64,000 nucleotides of DNA. Origin: an uncultured Winogradskyella sp. (GTDB taxonomy: Bacteria; Bacteroidota; Bacteroidia; Flavobacteriales; Flavobacteriaceae). Below the pieces are notes generated by a model. That model saw nothing but the letters and a program-made list of their open reading frames with translations, did no database searches and was not told the DNA's origin. Positions 36,459 through 46,221 of the stretch are shown here, in pieces (position 1 is the first letter of the stretch; each line of letters opens with the position of its first letter). A program made the translations under genes and the position numbers. The DNA is taken from positions 1 to 64,000 of the forward strand of contig NZ_CALGNH010000063.1 of the NCBI RefSeq assembly GCF_937958655.1, in the 5' to 3' direction.

Positions 36459-36998
36459 TCACACTTGTTTTTTCTCAATAACTTTAGGACTCTTGGCTTT
36501 GTTTTTCTTTTCTTCTGGTGGAATAATATATCCATGGTTATTATCAAAAAATTGTTGACGCATGGCTTCCATTCGTTTTATCATGTCATCCATATTAGGA
36601 AAGCCAAAATCGCTACCGTTTAAGAAGAAATCATCCTTAAAGAAATCGTTGGAGAAGAATTGTTTCATAATAGAATCATGCTCGGTTAAGGCATTCATTT
36701 TTGGAGATCGAAACATTGAAAATCGCCTTTGCATCTTAGATTTCATTTTGTTTAAAATACTGTCATTGTGCATACCTTTTAAGTTTCCCGATGAAGACCA
36801 GGTATATATAGAGTCGTAGCGAATAATGTTTCCATCTTCGTCTAGTTCTTTATTGACTTCCCAGCGCTCTTTGGGATCTTGTAAACTATCACCTTTATTT
36901 TCTGACTTAGACACGTCTTTCTTAGCTGAATTTTGATCTTGTCCGTTGCAACTTGTAGATAAAATTGCGACGAACAAAAAGAGAAATACTTTTTTCAT
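36459..36998 (-). CDS. Hypothetical lipoprotein, charged
   Basis: 179 residues. Signal MKKVFLFLFVAILSTSC with lipidated Cys17, then a polar Lys/Asp/Ser linker and WEVNKELDEDGNIIRYDSIYTWSSSG, a motif seen in small flavobacterial proteins. The second half is rich in Met and Phe (MKSKMQRRFSMF, FFSNDFFKDDFFLNGSDFGFPNMDDMIKRMEAMRQQFF) and ends with a Lys-rich tail. Outer-membrane or periplasmic; function unknown. Confidence 0.75.
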   Translation of the reverse strand: MKKVFLFLFVAILSTSCNGQDQNSAKKDVSKSENKGDSLQDPKERWEVNKELDEDGNIIRYDSIYTWSSSGNLKGMHNDSILNKMKSKMQRRFSMFRSPKMNALTEHDSIMKQFFSNDFFKDDFFLNGSDFGFPNMDDMIKRMEAMRQQFFDNNHGYIIPPEEKKNKAKSPKVIEKKQV

Positions 36999-37103
36999 TT
37001 TATTACAATTTTAAATTATATGAAGTGTCATCGCTAAACCCAAAAAAAGTGCCATTTTCAATACAACTTACATTTTGTCAGTATCCTTTATTTTTGCATC
37101 ATT

Positions 37104-37562
37104 ATGTATGACAATTTTACAAACGAATTTTTCGGAATAGGTATACACAACGGAAAAACACCAGAAAATCTTGGTGTCCTTTGGCGTTCAGCTCAAAATC
37201 TTGGTGCCAGCTTTATTTTTACTATAGGTAACCGCTATGCCAAACAGGCTTGCGATACGCACAATGCGGTAAAGTCTATGCCGTACTTTCATTATGAAAC
37301 GTTTGACGATTTCTTTAATAATCTACCCAAAGGTGCACGCTTAGTTGGTGTAGAATTAGCAGAAGAAGCTGAGGATTTAGAAACCTTTCACCATCCTAGA
37401 CGCTGTGTGTATTTATTAGGAGCAGAGGATCACGGGCTATCTAAGCAAGCTATTGCGATGAGCCATTTCTTAGTTAAATTTAAGTCTCAGTTAAGCCTTA
37501 ATGTAGCTGTTGCAGGAAGTATTGTATTGTATGATAGAGGAATTAACAAACCTAGGTCGTAA
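37104..37562 (+). CDS. SpoU/TrmH-family RNA 2'-O-methyltransferase
   Basis: 152 residues, a minimal SPOUT domain without an N-terminal substrate-binding domain. Motif 1 is NLGVLWRSAQNLGAS, motif 2 LLGAEDHGLSKQA, motif 3 SLNVAVAGSIVLYDR (knotted SAM site). It methylates ribose in tRNA or rRNA; the exact site is unknown. The ATG lies 7 bp after TATTTTTG (37089-37096), so the transcript may have almost no leader. 20 bp upstream of era. Confidence 0.9.
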   Translation: MYDNFTNEFFGIGIHNGKTPENLGVLWRSAQNLGASFIFTIGNRYAKQACDTHNAVKSMPYFHYETFDDFFNNLPKGARLVGVELAEEAEDLETFHHPRRCVYLLGAEDHGLSKQAIAMSHFLVKFKSQLSLNVAVAGSIVLYDRGINKPRS

Positions 37563-37582
37563 CTTTGCCTAAAAATTTAGTT

Positions 37583-38464
37583 ATGCACAAAGCAGGTTTT
37601 GTAAATATTATTGGTAATCCAAACGTTGGCAAGTCCACATTGATGAACGCATTTATTGGTGAGAAACTCTCAATAATTACATCAAAGGCGCAAACCACTA
37701 GACATCGTATTTTGGGTATAGTTAATGGTGAAGATTTTCAAGTTGTATTATCCGACACACCAGGAATTATTAAACCTGCTTATGAGCTTCAAAGTTCTAT
37801 GATGGATTTTGTAAAATCTGCTTTTGAAGATGCAGATGTTTTAATTTACATGGTAGAAATAGGTGAAAAGGAATTAAAGGACGACACATTTTTTAAAAGG
37901 ATTACAAATTCAAAAATTCCTGTTTTATTATTATTAAATAAAATAGATAATTCTAATCAAGAGCAATTAGAAGAGCAAGCTCAACTTTGGCAAACTAAAG
38001 TGCCTAATGCCGAGTTTTATCCTATATCTGCATTAAAGGGATTTAATGTTCAGAATGTTTTTAATAGAATAATAGAACTCTTACCAGAGTCCCAACCATT
38101 TTATCCAAAAGACCAACTTACAGATAAGCCAGAGCGTTTTTTTGTAAATGAAGCCATTAGAGAAAAAATTCTATTGCACTACAAAAAAGAGATACCTTAT
38201 GCGGTAGAGGTTGATACCGAAGAATTTTTTGAGGAAGAAAAGATAATCAAAATGCGCTCTGTTATTATGGTAGAACGCGAAACTCAAAAAGGAATCATCA
38301 TAGGGCATAAAGGATCGGCTCTAAAGCGAGTAGGTGTAGAGGCTCGTAAGGACCTCGAAAAATTCTTTGGCAAACAAGTACATTTAGAATTGTATGTAAA
38401 GGTGAATAAGAATTGGAGAAGTAATGAAAGACAGTTAAAGCGTTTTGGTTACAACCAGAAATAA
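37583..38464 (+). CDS. era: GTPase Era
   Basis: Ribosome-assembly GTPase that binds the 3' end of 16S rRNA. 293 residues from ATG 37583 (MHKAGFVNIIGNPNVGKST); the track's TTG start adds six residues and overlaps a TAACTTTG element, so I reject it. G1 GNPNVGKST, G2 QTTRH, G3 DTPGI, G4 NKID, G5 SALKG; the C-terminal KH domain has GIIIGHKGSALKRVGVEARKDLEKFFG. Followed by a heptanucleotide array and then der, another GTPase. Confidence 0.97.
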   Translation: MHKAGFVNIIGNPNVGKSTLMNAFIGEKLSIITSKAQTTRHRILGIVNGEDFQVVLSDTPGIIKPAYELQSSMMDFVKSAFEDADVLIYMVEIGEKELKDDTFFKRITNSKIPVLLLLNKIDNSNQEQLEEQAQLWQTKVPNAEFYPISALKGFNVQNVFNRIIELLPESQPFYPKDQLTDKPERFFVNEAIREKILLHYKKEIPYAVEVDTEEFFEEEKIIKMRSVIMVERETQKGIIIGHKGSALKRVGVEARKDLEKFFGKQVHLELYVKVNKNWRSNERQLKRFGYNQK

Positions 38465-38483
38465 TAAGTTATTATTCATTCGC

Positions 38484-38567
38484 AAATCCAAAATCCAAAA
38501 TCTCAAATCTCAAATCTCAAATCTCAAATCTACAATCTACAATCTACAATCTACAATCTCAAATTCT
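38484..38567. repeat. Heptanucleotide tandem array, units AAATCTC/CAATCTA
   Basis: Twelve 7-bp units in phase: AAATCCA x2, AAATCTC x4, AAATCTA, CAATCTA x3, CAATCTC, AAATTCT. The reverse complement contains TAGATTG/TAGATTT, related to the TAGACNN units at 3695. It fills the era-der gap up to the putative der promoter TACCTTTG (38575-38582). Confidence 0.9.
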
Positions 38568-38625
38568 AAAACCCTACCTTTGCAGTCGCTTACAGGATAT
38601 GTAATGCAGAATAAAACTTTATGAT

Positions 38626-39930
38626 ATGGGAAATATAGTTGCCGTTGTAGGACGACCAAATGTTGGGAAATCAACTTTTTTTAATCGCTTAATCAAAAGA
38701 CGAGAAGCCATAGTCGATGCCGTAAGTGGTGTTACAAGAGACCGTCACTATGGAAAAACCGATTGGAATGGACGAGAATTTTCCATCATTGATACAGGTG
38801 GTTACGTGGTTGGTAGTGATGATGTTTTTGAAGCTGAAATAGACAAGCAAGTTGAGCTGGCCATTGACGAAGCAGATGCTATAATATTTATGGTAGATGT
38901 TGAGGCAGGTATAACTGGGATGGACAAAGATGTTGCAAATTTACTTCGTAAAGTTGATAAGCCTGTTTTTCTTGTGGTTAATAAAGTAGACAATAACAAA
39001 CGTGCCGAAGATGCTGTAGAGTTTTACGCATTAGGGTTAGGAGATTATTTTACAATAGCAAGCATAAACGGAAGTGGTACAGGCGATTTGTTAGATGCTG
39101 TTGTTGACGCTTTACCAGAAAAAGAAGAGGTTGAAGAAGAACAATTACCACGTTTTGCTGTCGTTGGGAGACCAAATGCTGGGAAATCTTCTTTTATAAA
39201 TGCGTTAATTGGCGAAGAGCGCTATATAGTTACAGATATAGCAGGTACAACCAGAGACTCCATAGATACTAAATACAATCGTTTCGGATTTGAATTTAAC
39301 CTTGTGGATACCGCAGGTATTCGACGTAAAGCTAAGGTGAAGGAAGACCTAGAGTTTTATTCTGTAATGCGAAGTGTACGAGCCATAGAACATAGCGATG
39401 TATGTTTATTAGTGCTCGATGCAACTCGAGGATTCGATGGACAGGTTCAAAATATATTTTGGTTAGCTGAGCGCAATAGAAAAGGTATTGTAATTTTAGT
39501 TAACAAATGGGATTTAGTAGAGAAGAATACTAAAACAGCCAAAGAGTTTGAACAGCATATCCGAAAAGAAATAGCTCCGTTTACAGATGTACCCATTATT
39601 TTTATATCCGTACTAAACAAACAGCGTATTTTTAAAGCTATTGAAACTGCAGTAGAGGTTTATAAAAATAGAACAAAGCGAATTAAAACTAGCGTACTTA
39701 ATGATGTTTTGTTACCTGTTATAGAGCACAATCCACCTCCAGCTTACAAAGGGAAATATGTAAAAATTAAATACATAATGCAGTTACCAACTCCGCAACC
39801 TCAATTTGCATTTTTCTGTAATTTACCACAATATGTTAAAGAGCCTTACAAGCGTTTTTTAGAAAATAAATTACGCGATCAATTCGATTTTAATGGTGTT
39901 CCTGTTAGTGTTTATATGAGAAAAAAATAA
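38626..39930 (+). CDS. der: Ribosome-associated GTPase Der (EngA)
   Basis: 434 residues with two tandem GTPase domains and a C-terminal KH-like domain. Domain 1: [17 protein letters not shown]. Domain 2 (from about 177): [21 protein letters not shown]. The C-terminal part includes [29 protein letters not shown]. Der assists 50S maturation and is essential in most bacteria. TACCTTTG about 45 bp upstream is a fair -7 element, so der may be transcribed separately from era. Confidence 0.97.
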   Translation: MGNIVAVVGRPNVGKSTFFNRLIKRREAIVDAVSGVTRDRHYGKTDWNGREFSIIDTGGYVVGSDDVFEAEIDKQVELAIDEADAIIFMVDVEAGITGMDKDVANLLRKVDKPVFLVVNKVDNNKRAEDAVEFYALGLGDYFTIASINGSGTGDLLDAVVDALPEKEEVEEEQLPRFAVVGRPNAGKSSFINALIGEERYIVTDIAGTTRDSIDTKYNRFGFEFNLVDTAGIRRKAKVKEDLEFYSVMRSVRAIEHSDVCLLVLDATRGFDGQVQNIFWLAERNRKGIVILVNKWDLVEKNTKTAKEFEQHIRKEIAPFTDVPIIFISVLNKQRIFKAIETAVEVYKNRTKRIKTSVLNDVLLPVIEHNPPPAYKGKYVKIKYIMQLPTPQPQFAFFCNLPQYVKEPYKRFLENKLRDQFDFNGVPVSVYMRKK

Positions 39931-40061
39931 ATTTCATTTTATCTTTTTATAATGAATTTAAGAAAAACATACGATTTCTTATATAATGACGTTGATAGTA
40001 AACTAATCAATCATCAATCTACCTGAGCTTTACGTGTTCCGGGATCTTTTTTTTTACTTTA

Positions 40062-42845
40062 ATGAAAAGACAATCACTTGTTTTCGCTCTTTTTTTTGTG
40101 CTGTTTGCCCATGCTCAAGAAAAATCATTCGAAATTTCAGGGAATCTTCAAGCAAAAGACGATAAAAAACCTTTAGAATCTGCCACAGTTTATTTAGAAC
40201 GTGTTAAAGATAGTAGTGTTGTTACATACACTATTTCAGATAAAGACGGACAATTTAAATTAGAAGGCACAACTTACGATAAAAGCCTAAACCTGTATAT
40301 CTCTTATGTAGGCTACAACACCTATTTTAAATCTATTAAAATTGATAAAGAGACGATTGACCTTAAAACTATAAACCTCACTGTTGACGACAATATGTTA
40401 GGTGAAGTTCTTGTGAAGTCAACAGCTCCAATTACCATTAAAAAGGATACGCTAGAATTTAATGTAAAATCGTTTAAAACCAAAAAAGATGCAACCGTAG
40501 AAGATTTGTTAAAAAAATTACCTGGTGTTGAGGTCGATGATGAAGGTACTATTACAGTTAATGGTAAGAGCGTAAATAAGATTTTAGTGAATGGCAAACC
40601 TTTTTTTGGAAACGACCCAACAATTACAACTAAAAACTTAACTAAAGATATTATTGAGAAAATACAAGTTGTAGATACCAAAACTAAAGCAGAAGCCTTT
40701 ACTGGCGAAGAAGGTGATAAAGAAAATAAGACCATTAACTTAACGATAAAAGAAGAAAATAACAAAGGTGTATTTGGTAGAGTTGCTGGTGGTGCTGGTA
40801 CTGATGATCGTTATGAATTTGCAGGGATGGTCAATTTCTTTGATAATGACAGACGCATTAGTGTATTAGCGGGAGGTAATAATACCAATTCGCCAGGATT
40901 TAGTTTTGGAGAAATTTCTAAAATGTTTGGTCGTGGAGGCGGTATAAACTTTAGTAGTAATGGTTCGTTTTCAATTGGTGGTCGTTCCTTTGGAGGTGGA
41001 GAGGGCATTACAACTTCGCAAAATGCTGGGTTTAATTATGCGGATGAAATAGGCAATTATACTGAGATTTCTAGTGATTATTTTTATGCTTCGAGTAGTT
41101 CTGAAAATGAAACGTCGTCACAGCGCGAAACTATTTTAGCAGATTCTAGATTTTTTAGTAATTCGGAATCGAAAAGTGAGAACGAAAACGACAGTCATAC
41201 TTTTAATCTGGAATTTGAAATAGAGACCGATTCAACATTTCAACTTAGTATAGAACCCTCATTTGGCTACTCAAGAAATAGAACACGTTTTGAAAGCCAA
41301 GACGAAACCTTTAATGATGAGTTGGTATTAACCAATACATCAGATGTTAACTCTAACGTAGAAAGTTTTGCGAGGAATTTTTCGAACGAGTTAACAGCAA
41401 CTAAACGTTATGGTAACAAAGGTGGGTTTATTAGATTGCGACTAGAAACTGAAGTTGACCAGCAAGAAAGTGATGATTTTATAAATTCTGAAGCTCAAAT
41501 TTTGGGTGATAATCCAGATTCAATACTTAGAAACCAGTTTACAGATGGAGAGAATAACAGTTATGGCGTTTCTACCAGTATAACCTATCGCTATCCGATA
41601 ATTTCAAAAAAGTTCTTTCTCAACTTTGAGTACGAATTTTCAAAGGATAAAGATAAAAACAGACAGAGTACCTTTGATTTTAACGATGCAACATTTGATT
41701 TTACAGATTTTAATACTGATTTAAGTACCGACTTTGAATATAGGGATATACGCAGTATACCAGAGTTTGGCCTTACCTATCGTGGCGAAAAGTGGTCTAC
41801 ACGATTTAATATTGGTTACAATATTAGAACTTTAAAGAATCAGGATTTATTGAGGCCGCAGTTTAATGTTGAGCGTACATTTAAAAACATTGAAGCACGT
41901 TCTAATTTTAATTACCGTTTTAGCCCTAAAGCATCAATTTACGCAGGTTATAGACTAAGTAATAATCCACCAGGTATTAGGCAGTTACAAGCGTTTACAG
42001 ATGTTTCTAATCCATTAAATGTTGTCATTGGTAACCCAAACTTAGCGCCATCTAATAGGCATAGCTTTTATGGAGGTTACAACGGGTTCGATTGGCAAAA
42101 GCGCACAGGTTTTTATACCAATGTAAATGCAAGTATCACAAATAACCAAGTGATTACACGTACCGTTGTAAATCCTGAAACCTTAAGTAGAACGACCACC
42201 TACGATAACGTAGATGGAAATTATACCTATGGCATTTCGGGTAACTATAGCAAGGATTTTAAGATAGATACCGTACGTACTATCAAATTTAGAGTTGGTG
42301 CTAGGTATAACTTTAATAATAGAATCAATTTTAATAACGCTGTTAAGTATTCTAGTAAAGTATCTACCTACTCTCCTAATATTGGGATAGAATATTATTG
42401 GGATAAGGTATTAGAATTTAAGCCGTATTATCGTTTAAATTTTACCAATAATGCGTTTGATATTGAAGCTTTTGAAGATAGACAGTTTACCACACACTCG
42501 GCAGGAATACGAACAGCAACTTTTATCCCTAAGGAGCTCGAGTGGCGAAATGATATTGCATTTAACTATAACCCAAATGTTGCGGACGGTTTTCAGAAAA
42601 GTTCATGGTTTTGGAATTCTACGTTAGCATATTCTATACTCAAAGATCAAGGGCTGATTACATTAAAAGTTTATGACTTACTCAACCAAAATACTAATGC
42701 CAGACGTATAGCTAATCAAGACTTTATTCAGGATTCTGAGAGCACAGTTTTAAGACGCTTTTTTATGTTGAGTTTTAGTTACAAGTTTAATAGTTTAGGG
42801 AGTAAGGGGGAACCTGATAATGGTGGTGTTTTCTTTTTTGATTAG
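40062..42845 (+). CDS. Outer-membrane beta-barrel protein with carboxypeptidase-regulatory-like domain
   Basis: 927 residues. Signal peptide MKRQSLVFALFFVLFAHAQ; a CarboxypepD_reg-like beta sandwich (about 22-110, LESATVYLERVKDSSVVTYTISDKDGQF, SYVGYNTYF); a plug-like region with VEDLLKKLPGVEVDDEGTITVNGKSVNKILVNGKPFFGNDP; then a large barrel (OMP_b-brl_3 type) ending ...FMLSFSYKFNSLG. This subfamily resembles TonB-dependent receptors but usually lacks a TonB box. A Gly/Ser/Phe-rich loop lies at about 280-320. Substrate unknown. Monocistronic. Confidence 0.9.
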   Translation: MKRQSLVFALFFVLFAHAQEKSFEISGNLQAKDDKKPLESATVYLERVKDSSVVTYTISDKDGQFKLEGTTYDKSLNLYISYVGYNTYFKSIKIDKETIDLKTINLTVDDNMLGEVLVKSTAPITIKKDTLEFNVKSFKTKKDATVEDLLKKLPGVEVDDEGTITVNGKSVNKILVNGKPFFGNDPTITTKNLTKDIIEKIQVVDTKTKAEAFTGEEGDKENKTINLTIKEENNKGVFGRVAGGAGTDDRYEFAGMVNFFDNDRRISVLAGGNNTNSPGFSFGEISKMFGRGGGINFSSNGSFSIGGRSFGGGEGITTSQNAGFNYADEIGNYTEISSDYFYASSSSENETSSQRETILADSRFFSNSESKSENENDSHTFNLEFEIETDSTFQLSIEPSFGYSRNRTRFESQDETFNDELVLTNTSDVNSNVESFARNFSNELTATKRYGNKGGFIRLRLETEVDQQESDDFINSEAQILGDNPDSILRNQFTDGENNSYGVSTSITYRYPIISKKFFLNFEYEFSKDKDKNRQSTFDFNDATFDFTDFNTDLSTDFEYRDIRSIPEFGLTYRGEKWSTRFNIGYNIRTLKNQDLLRPQFNVERTFKNIEARSNFNYRFSPKASIYAGYRLSNNPPGIRQLQAFTDVSNPLNVVIGNPNLAPSNRHSFYGGYNGFDWQKRTGFYTNVNASITNNQVITRTVVNPETLSRTTTYDNVDGNYTYGISGNYSKDFKIDTVRTIKFRVGARYNFNNRINFNNAVKYSSKVSTYSPNIGIEYYWDKVLEFKPYYRLNFTNNAFDIEAFEDRQFTTHSAGIRTATFIPKELEWRNDIAFNYNPNVADGFQKSSWFWNSTLAYSILKDQGLITLKVYDLLNQNTNARRIANQDFIQDSESTVLRRFFMLSFSYKFNSLGSKGEPDNGGVFFFD

Positions 42846-42868
42846 CCAATAGGATATTTTGAGTAGTT

Positions 42869-43732
42869 TTACCATCCGCCAGAGGCTCCACCACCTCCAA
42901 AGCTTCCGCCTCCAAAGCCACCACCAAATCCGCCTCCACCAAAGCTTCCGCCAGATGAACCACCACCAAATATACCACCAGAAGAAGAGCCTCTAGAGTA
43001 ACTGCCGCGTCCCATGTTGCTTAAGATTATAGCTTCAAGAATACTTTTAGCATCATCATTACCTCTGTGGCCACCATTACCACCATGTCCACCACCACGG
43101 CTTTTAGAAATAATAATAACGAAGATAATAAAGAGGATAAACAGAAAAATAAATATTTCAAACGGAAAAAGTACTGCATTAGCCTTACGACTGCCTTGGT
43201 ATTCGCCACTCATCACTTCAAAAATGGCATCCGTTGCTCTATTGAGTCCACCGTAATAATCATTACGCTTAAAATAGGGAATAATATCTCTATTTATAAT
43301 TCGTTTGCTAAGAGCGTCGGTTAGCAGATGCTCAACTCCCTTACCTGTATTAATACCTATTTTACGATCATCTTTTGCTAAAAGGATAAAAATCCCATTG
43401 TCTTTATCAGCCTGTCCAATACCCCAAGCTTCTGCCCATTGTGCTCCTAAATAATTTATATATTCTCCGTTAGTTGAACTTATAGTAGCAATAACGATTT
43501 GTGTTGAAGTTGTGTCTGAGTAGCGAATTAGCTTTTGCTCTAAATTCTGCCTTTCTGAAGCACTTAGCAAGCCTATTTCATCGTAAACGCTTGTTTCAAT
43601 CTTAGGAATTGGCGGAATCTTATATTGGGCTTCAACAAGTCTACTAGTAAAAAGAGTTGTAATAAAAAACAAGATCTTTAAACCACTAGCTAACTGTTTA
43701 CTGTTTACTGAAAAGTGCCTACTACATTTCAT
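42869..43732 (-). CDS. TPM-domain membrane protein with Gly-rich tail
   Basis: 287 residues. TPM_phosphatase domain (about 45-180: VYDEIGLLSASERQNLEQKL, TQIVIATISSTNGEYINYLGAQWAEAWGIGQADKDNGIFILLAKDDRKIGI), one TM (about 195-215) and a Gly/Ser/Phe low-complexity end, as in YgcG-type proteins. The N-terminus MKCSRHFSVNSKQLASG is odd: it precedes the hydrophobic signal core and is encoded partly by 2.5 copies of a 7-mer (ACTGTTT, 43693-43710). The ATGA overlap couples it to the upstream TPM gene. Acts with LemA; role unclear. Confidence 0.87.
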   Translation of the reverse strand: MKCSRHFSVNSKQLASGLKILFFITTLFTSRLVEAQYKIPPIPKIETSVYDEIGLLSASERQNLEQKLIRYSDTTSTQIVIATISSTNGEYINYLGAQWAEAWGIGQADKDNGIFILLAKDDRKIGINTGKGVEHLLTDALSKRIINRDIIPYFKRNDYYGGLNRATDAIFEVMSGEYQGSRKANAVLFPFEIFIFLFILFIIFVIIISKSRGGGHGGNGGHRGNDDAKSILEAIILSNMGRGSYSRGSSSGGIFGGGSSGGSFGGGGFGGGFGGGSFGGGGASGGW

Positions 43733-44166
43733 CCTTTAGAAATTGAGTTGTCTAATTCGTTTCTATCTCCATGTTTCCAAGGGAAATACTTGGCGAGTAC
43801 ATTGCCTGCTTCTTTTACGCCATTTATTAATCCTTGTTTGAAACTACCAGATTTAAATTGCGTTGCTATTTTATCTCTGGTAGAGTTCCAGAAATTAGCG
43901 TCAACGACATTATTAATGCCTTGATCTCCAAAAATCACAAAGGACTTATTATCTACAGCCACATAAATAAGGACACCATTCTGGTCCTTAGTATTGTCCA
44001 TTTTTAGTAAATGAAACACCTCTAAAGCACGCTCGTAAACATCAGAAACACACTTTTGTTCTATGTGTACACGGATTTCTCCCGAGGTTTCTTGCTCTGC
44101 TACACGAATGGCTTCAACGATTTCCTCTTCTTCATGGCTGGTTAGGAAATCTTCTATATATGGCAT
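43729..44166 (-). CDS. TPM-domain protein, soluble
   Basis: 145 residues, a TPM domain alone: FLTSHEEEEIVEAIRVAEQETSGEIRVHIEQKC, ALEVFHLLKMDNTKDQNGVLIYVAVDNKSFVIFGDQGINNVV, then NFWNSTRDKIATQF. No signal peptide. It lies between lemA and the longer TPM gene, with 9 bp and a 4-bp overlap. LemA plus paired TPM proteins is a recurrent Bacteroidota cluster thought to be membrane-associated; biochemistry unsettled. Confidence 0.88.
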   Translation of the reverse strand: MPYIEDFLTSHEEEEIVEAIRVAEQETSGEIRVHIEQKCVSDVYERALEVFHLLKMDNTKDQNGVLIYVAVDNKSFVIFGDQGINNVVDANFWNSTRDKIATQFKSGSFKQGLINGVKEAGNVLAKYFPWKHGDRNELDNSISKG

Positions 44167-44175
44167 GATTAAATT

Positions 44176-44775
44176 TTAGTTGAATTCAAAATTAACGTCT
44201 GGTGCGTTTTCGCTTCCAGGATCTGCTTTGTAACGTGGCATTTCCTCAAATCCAAACCAGCCAGCTAGGATTTTCCCAGGGAATTTAGTGGTATGTTTAT
44301 CATAAATATTAACGCTCTCGTTATAACGATCTCTGGCAATATTTATACGATTCTCTGTGCCTTCTAATTGGCTCTGCAATTCTAAGAAGTTTTGGTTGGC
44401 TTTTAGTTCTGGGTAACGCTCAACAGACACTAATAACTTAGATAGTGCTCCGCTTAAGCCACTTTGGGCTTGTTGAAATTGAGCTATGTTTTCTGCTGTT
44501 AAATTACTAGCATCTATGGTGGTAGATGTTGCTTTAGCACGCGCTTCAATAACTTCTCTTAGCGTTGTACGTTCAAAATCTGCAGCCCCTTGTACCGTTT
44601 TAATTAAATTACCGATAAGATCGTTTCTTCTTTGGTACGAGCTTTCAACATTAGACCAAGCTGTTTTGGCATCTGCTTCATATTCTACAGCTGTATTATT
44701 AAAGCCTACGACAGGTTTGTACACTAATAGTCCTAAAACAACGATTATAGCAACGAAGATGAGTAGTTTTTTCAT
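44176..44775 (-). CDS. LemA family protein
   Basis: 199 residues. N-terminal TM (about 3-22, LLIFVAIIVVLGLLVYKPVVG), then the LemA helical bundle: TAWSNVESSYQRRNDLIGNLIKTVQGAADFERTTLREVIEARAKA, LLVSVERYPELKANQNFLELQSQLEGTENRINIARDRYNESVNIYD. It ends in an extracytoplasmic, acidic tail. Founder of the LemA-TPM cluster; precise role unknown. Confidence 0.93.
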   Translation of the reverse strand: MKKLLIFVAIIVVLGLLVYKPVVGFNNTAVEYEADAKTAWSNVESSYQRRNDLIGNLIKTVQGAADFERTTLREVIEARAKATSTTIDASNLTAENIAQFQQAQSGLSGALSKLLVSVERYPELKANQNFLELQSQLEGTENRINIARDRYNESVNIYDKHTTKFPGKILAGWFGFEEMPRYKADPGSENAPDVNFEFN

Positions 44776-44787
44776 GATTAATTTTAG

Positions 44788-45117
44788 TTAAAGTTGTGAT
44801 TTTATTTTAATAAGTTGTGCTTTAATGTTCTGAAGTTTTTCAACAATTTCAAACTTTTCAAGCGCTTGTTTTTTTTCTTCTTTTAAATGAATTTTAGCCC
44901 CTTCTAACGTAAAGCCTCTTTCCTTTACAAGGTGATAAATAAACTTTAAATTTTTAATATCTTCTGGTGTAAACTTTCGGTTTCCTTTGGTATTCTTTTT
45001 AGGCTTAATAATGTCAAATTCCTTTTCCCAAAATCTAATTAAGGATGCATTTACATTAAAGGCTTTGGCAACTTCTCCAATAGCATAATAGCGTTTTTCA
45101 GGTAAATCTAAATGCAT
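44788..45117 (-). CDS. MerR family transcriptional regulator, short form
   Basis: 109 residues. N-terminal winged HTH: KRYYAIGEVAKAFNVNASLIRFWEKEFDIIKPKKNTKGNRKFTPEDIKNLKFIYHLVKERGFTLEGAKIHL. A C-terminal coiled coil is for dimerisation, without an effector domain or metal-binding Cys. Ligand unknown, perhaps none. One bp after the M23 peptidase gene and 12 bp before lemA, so the five genes may form one operon. Confidence 0.92.
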   Translation of the reverse strand: MHLDLPEKRYYAIGEVAKAFNVNASLIRFWEKEFDIIKPKKNTKGNRKFTPEDIKNLKFIYHLVKERGFTLEGAKIHLKEEKKQALEKFEIVEKLQNIKAQLIKIKSQL

Positions 45118-45118
45118 A

Positions 45119-46090
45119 TTAATCGAGGGATTGGTTTTCTAAGGATGCCTTTCTTAAGAGTACATCAAATTCTTCTGGTGATAAATTACCGTAGTAAAAG
45201 TTGATAGGATTAATACGTTCACCATCTTTAAAAACTTCATAATGTAAATGTGGTGCTTCTGAGCGACCAGTACTGCCAACAAAGCCAATTAAATCTCCAC
45301 GCTTAACGCGCTGATTTACTCTTACGTTATATTTATAAAGGTGTGCATAAAGTGTTATGTAACCATAACCGTGATCTACTCTAATGTGTTTTCCATAGCC
45401 TGTTGAGCTATTGTCTGCTCGTCTCACAATACCATCGCCTGTTGCATATACAGGCGTACCTCTTGGTGCGGTAAAATCCATACCAAAATGAAATTTTCTA
45501 ACCTTTGTAAATGGATCGGTTCTGTAACCATAGCCCGAAGCCATCCTGGTTAAATCTTTATTGCTCACAGGCTGTATGGCAGGTATAGCTTCTAAAAATT
45601 TTTCTTTATCCTCGGCTAATTTTGCAATTTCATCAAGTGATTTAGATTGTACAACTATTGCTTTTTCTAATATATCTAGGCGTTTGTTGGTTTCTGCAAT
45701 AAGTTGAGAATTATCAAACCCTTGATATTTTTTATACCGATTAACACCACCAAATCCTGCTCTTCGTTGTTCTTCGGGTATAGGATTAGCTTCAAAATAC
45801 AATCTGTAAATGGCGTTATCTCGTTCTTCAACATTCTCTAATGCAGCTATGGCATCATCCATTCGTTTATTGAGCAATTCATATTGTAACTCTAGGTTAT
45901 TGAGTTCTCTTGTGAGTTGTCGTTCTTTAGGAGATTCTATGTAGTTGCTAGCAACAGCAAAACACAAAAAGCCAAATAAGCCTGCGGCTAACAGAAAAAC
46001 CGTAGCGTATTTAAATGTGGTTCGCTTTTTACGTTCTATTTTTCTATACGAGAGCGTATCAGCATCATAATAATATTTTACCTTAGCCAT
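45119..46090 (-). CDS. M23-family peptidase (LytM domain), membrane-anchored
   Basis: 323 residues. Basic cytoplasmic start, TM (about 25-48, KYATVFLLAAGLFGFLCFAVASNYI), a periplasmic coiled coil (about 55-165), then a LytM domain with HFGMDFTAPRGTPVYATGDGIV (zinc ligands His and Asp) and APHLHYEVFKDGERINPINFYYG (HxH). Both motif ends are intact, so peptidoglycan endopeptidase activity is plausible. Divergent from alaS across 131 bp. Confidence 0.93.
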   Translation of the reverse strand: MAKVKYYYDADTLSYRKIERKKRTTFKYATVFLLAAGLFGFLCFAVASNYIESPKERQLTRELNNLELQYELLNKRMDDAIAALENVEERDNAIYRLYFEANPIPEEQRRAGFGGVNRYKKYQGFDNSQLIAETNKRLDILEKAIVVQSKSLDEIAKLAEDKEKFLEAIPAIQPVSNKDLTRMASGYGYRTDPFTKVRKFHFGMDFTAPRGTPVYATGDGIVRRADNSSTGYGKHIRVDHGYGYITLYAHLYKYNVRVNQRVKRGDLIGFVGSTGRSEAPHLHYEVFKDGERINPINFYYGNLSPEEFDVLLRKASLENQSLD

Positions 46091-46221
46091 GTTTTAATTT
46101 ATTCTATTTTTGCAGCTATTAGACTCTGTTTGAGTCTTCATTTTAGTTGCAAAGTAATCAAATATAAAAAATTGTTTTGCAATTGCTATAATTAAAACGA
46201 TACAAGCTATAATTTCAGTAT

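Noticed and set aside
36562-36819. Plus-strand ORF opposite the lipoprotein gene
   Set aside because: The minus-strand frame has a clear lipoprotein signal; the plus frame has no features.
38484-38567. Tandem repeat array as a CRISPR
   Set aside because: Units are 7 bp and contiguous with no unique spacers; there are no cas genes in the window.
43014-43324. ORFs opposite the Gly-rich TPM tail
   Set aside because: Low-complexity shadow of GGN codons; not independent genes.
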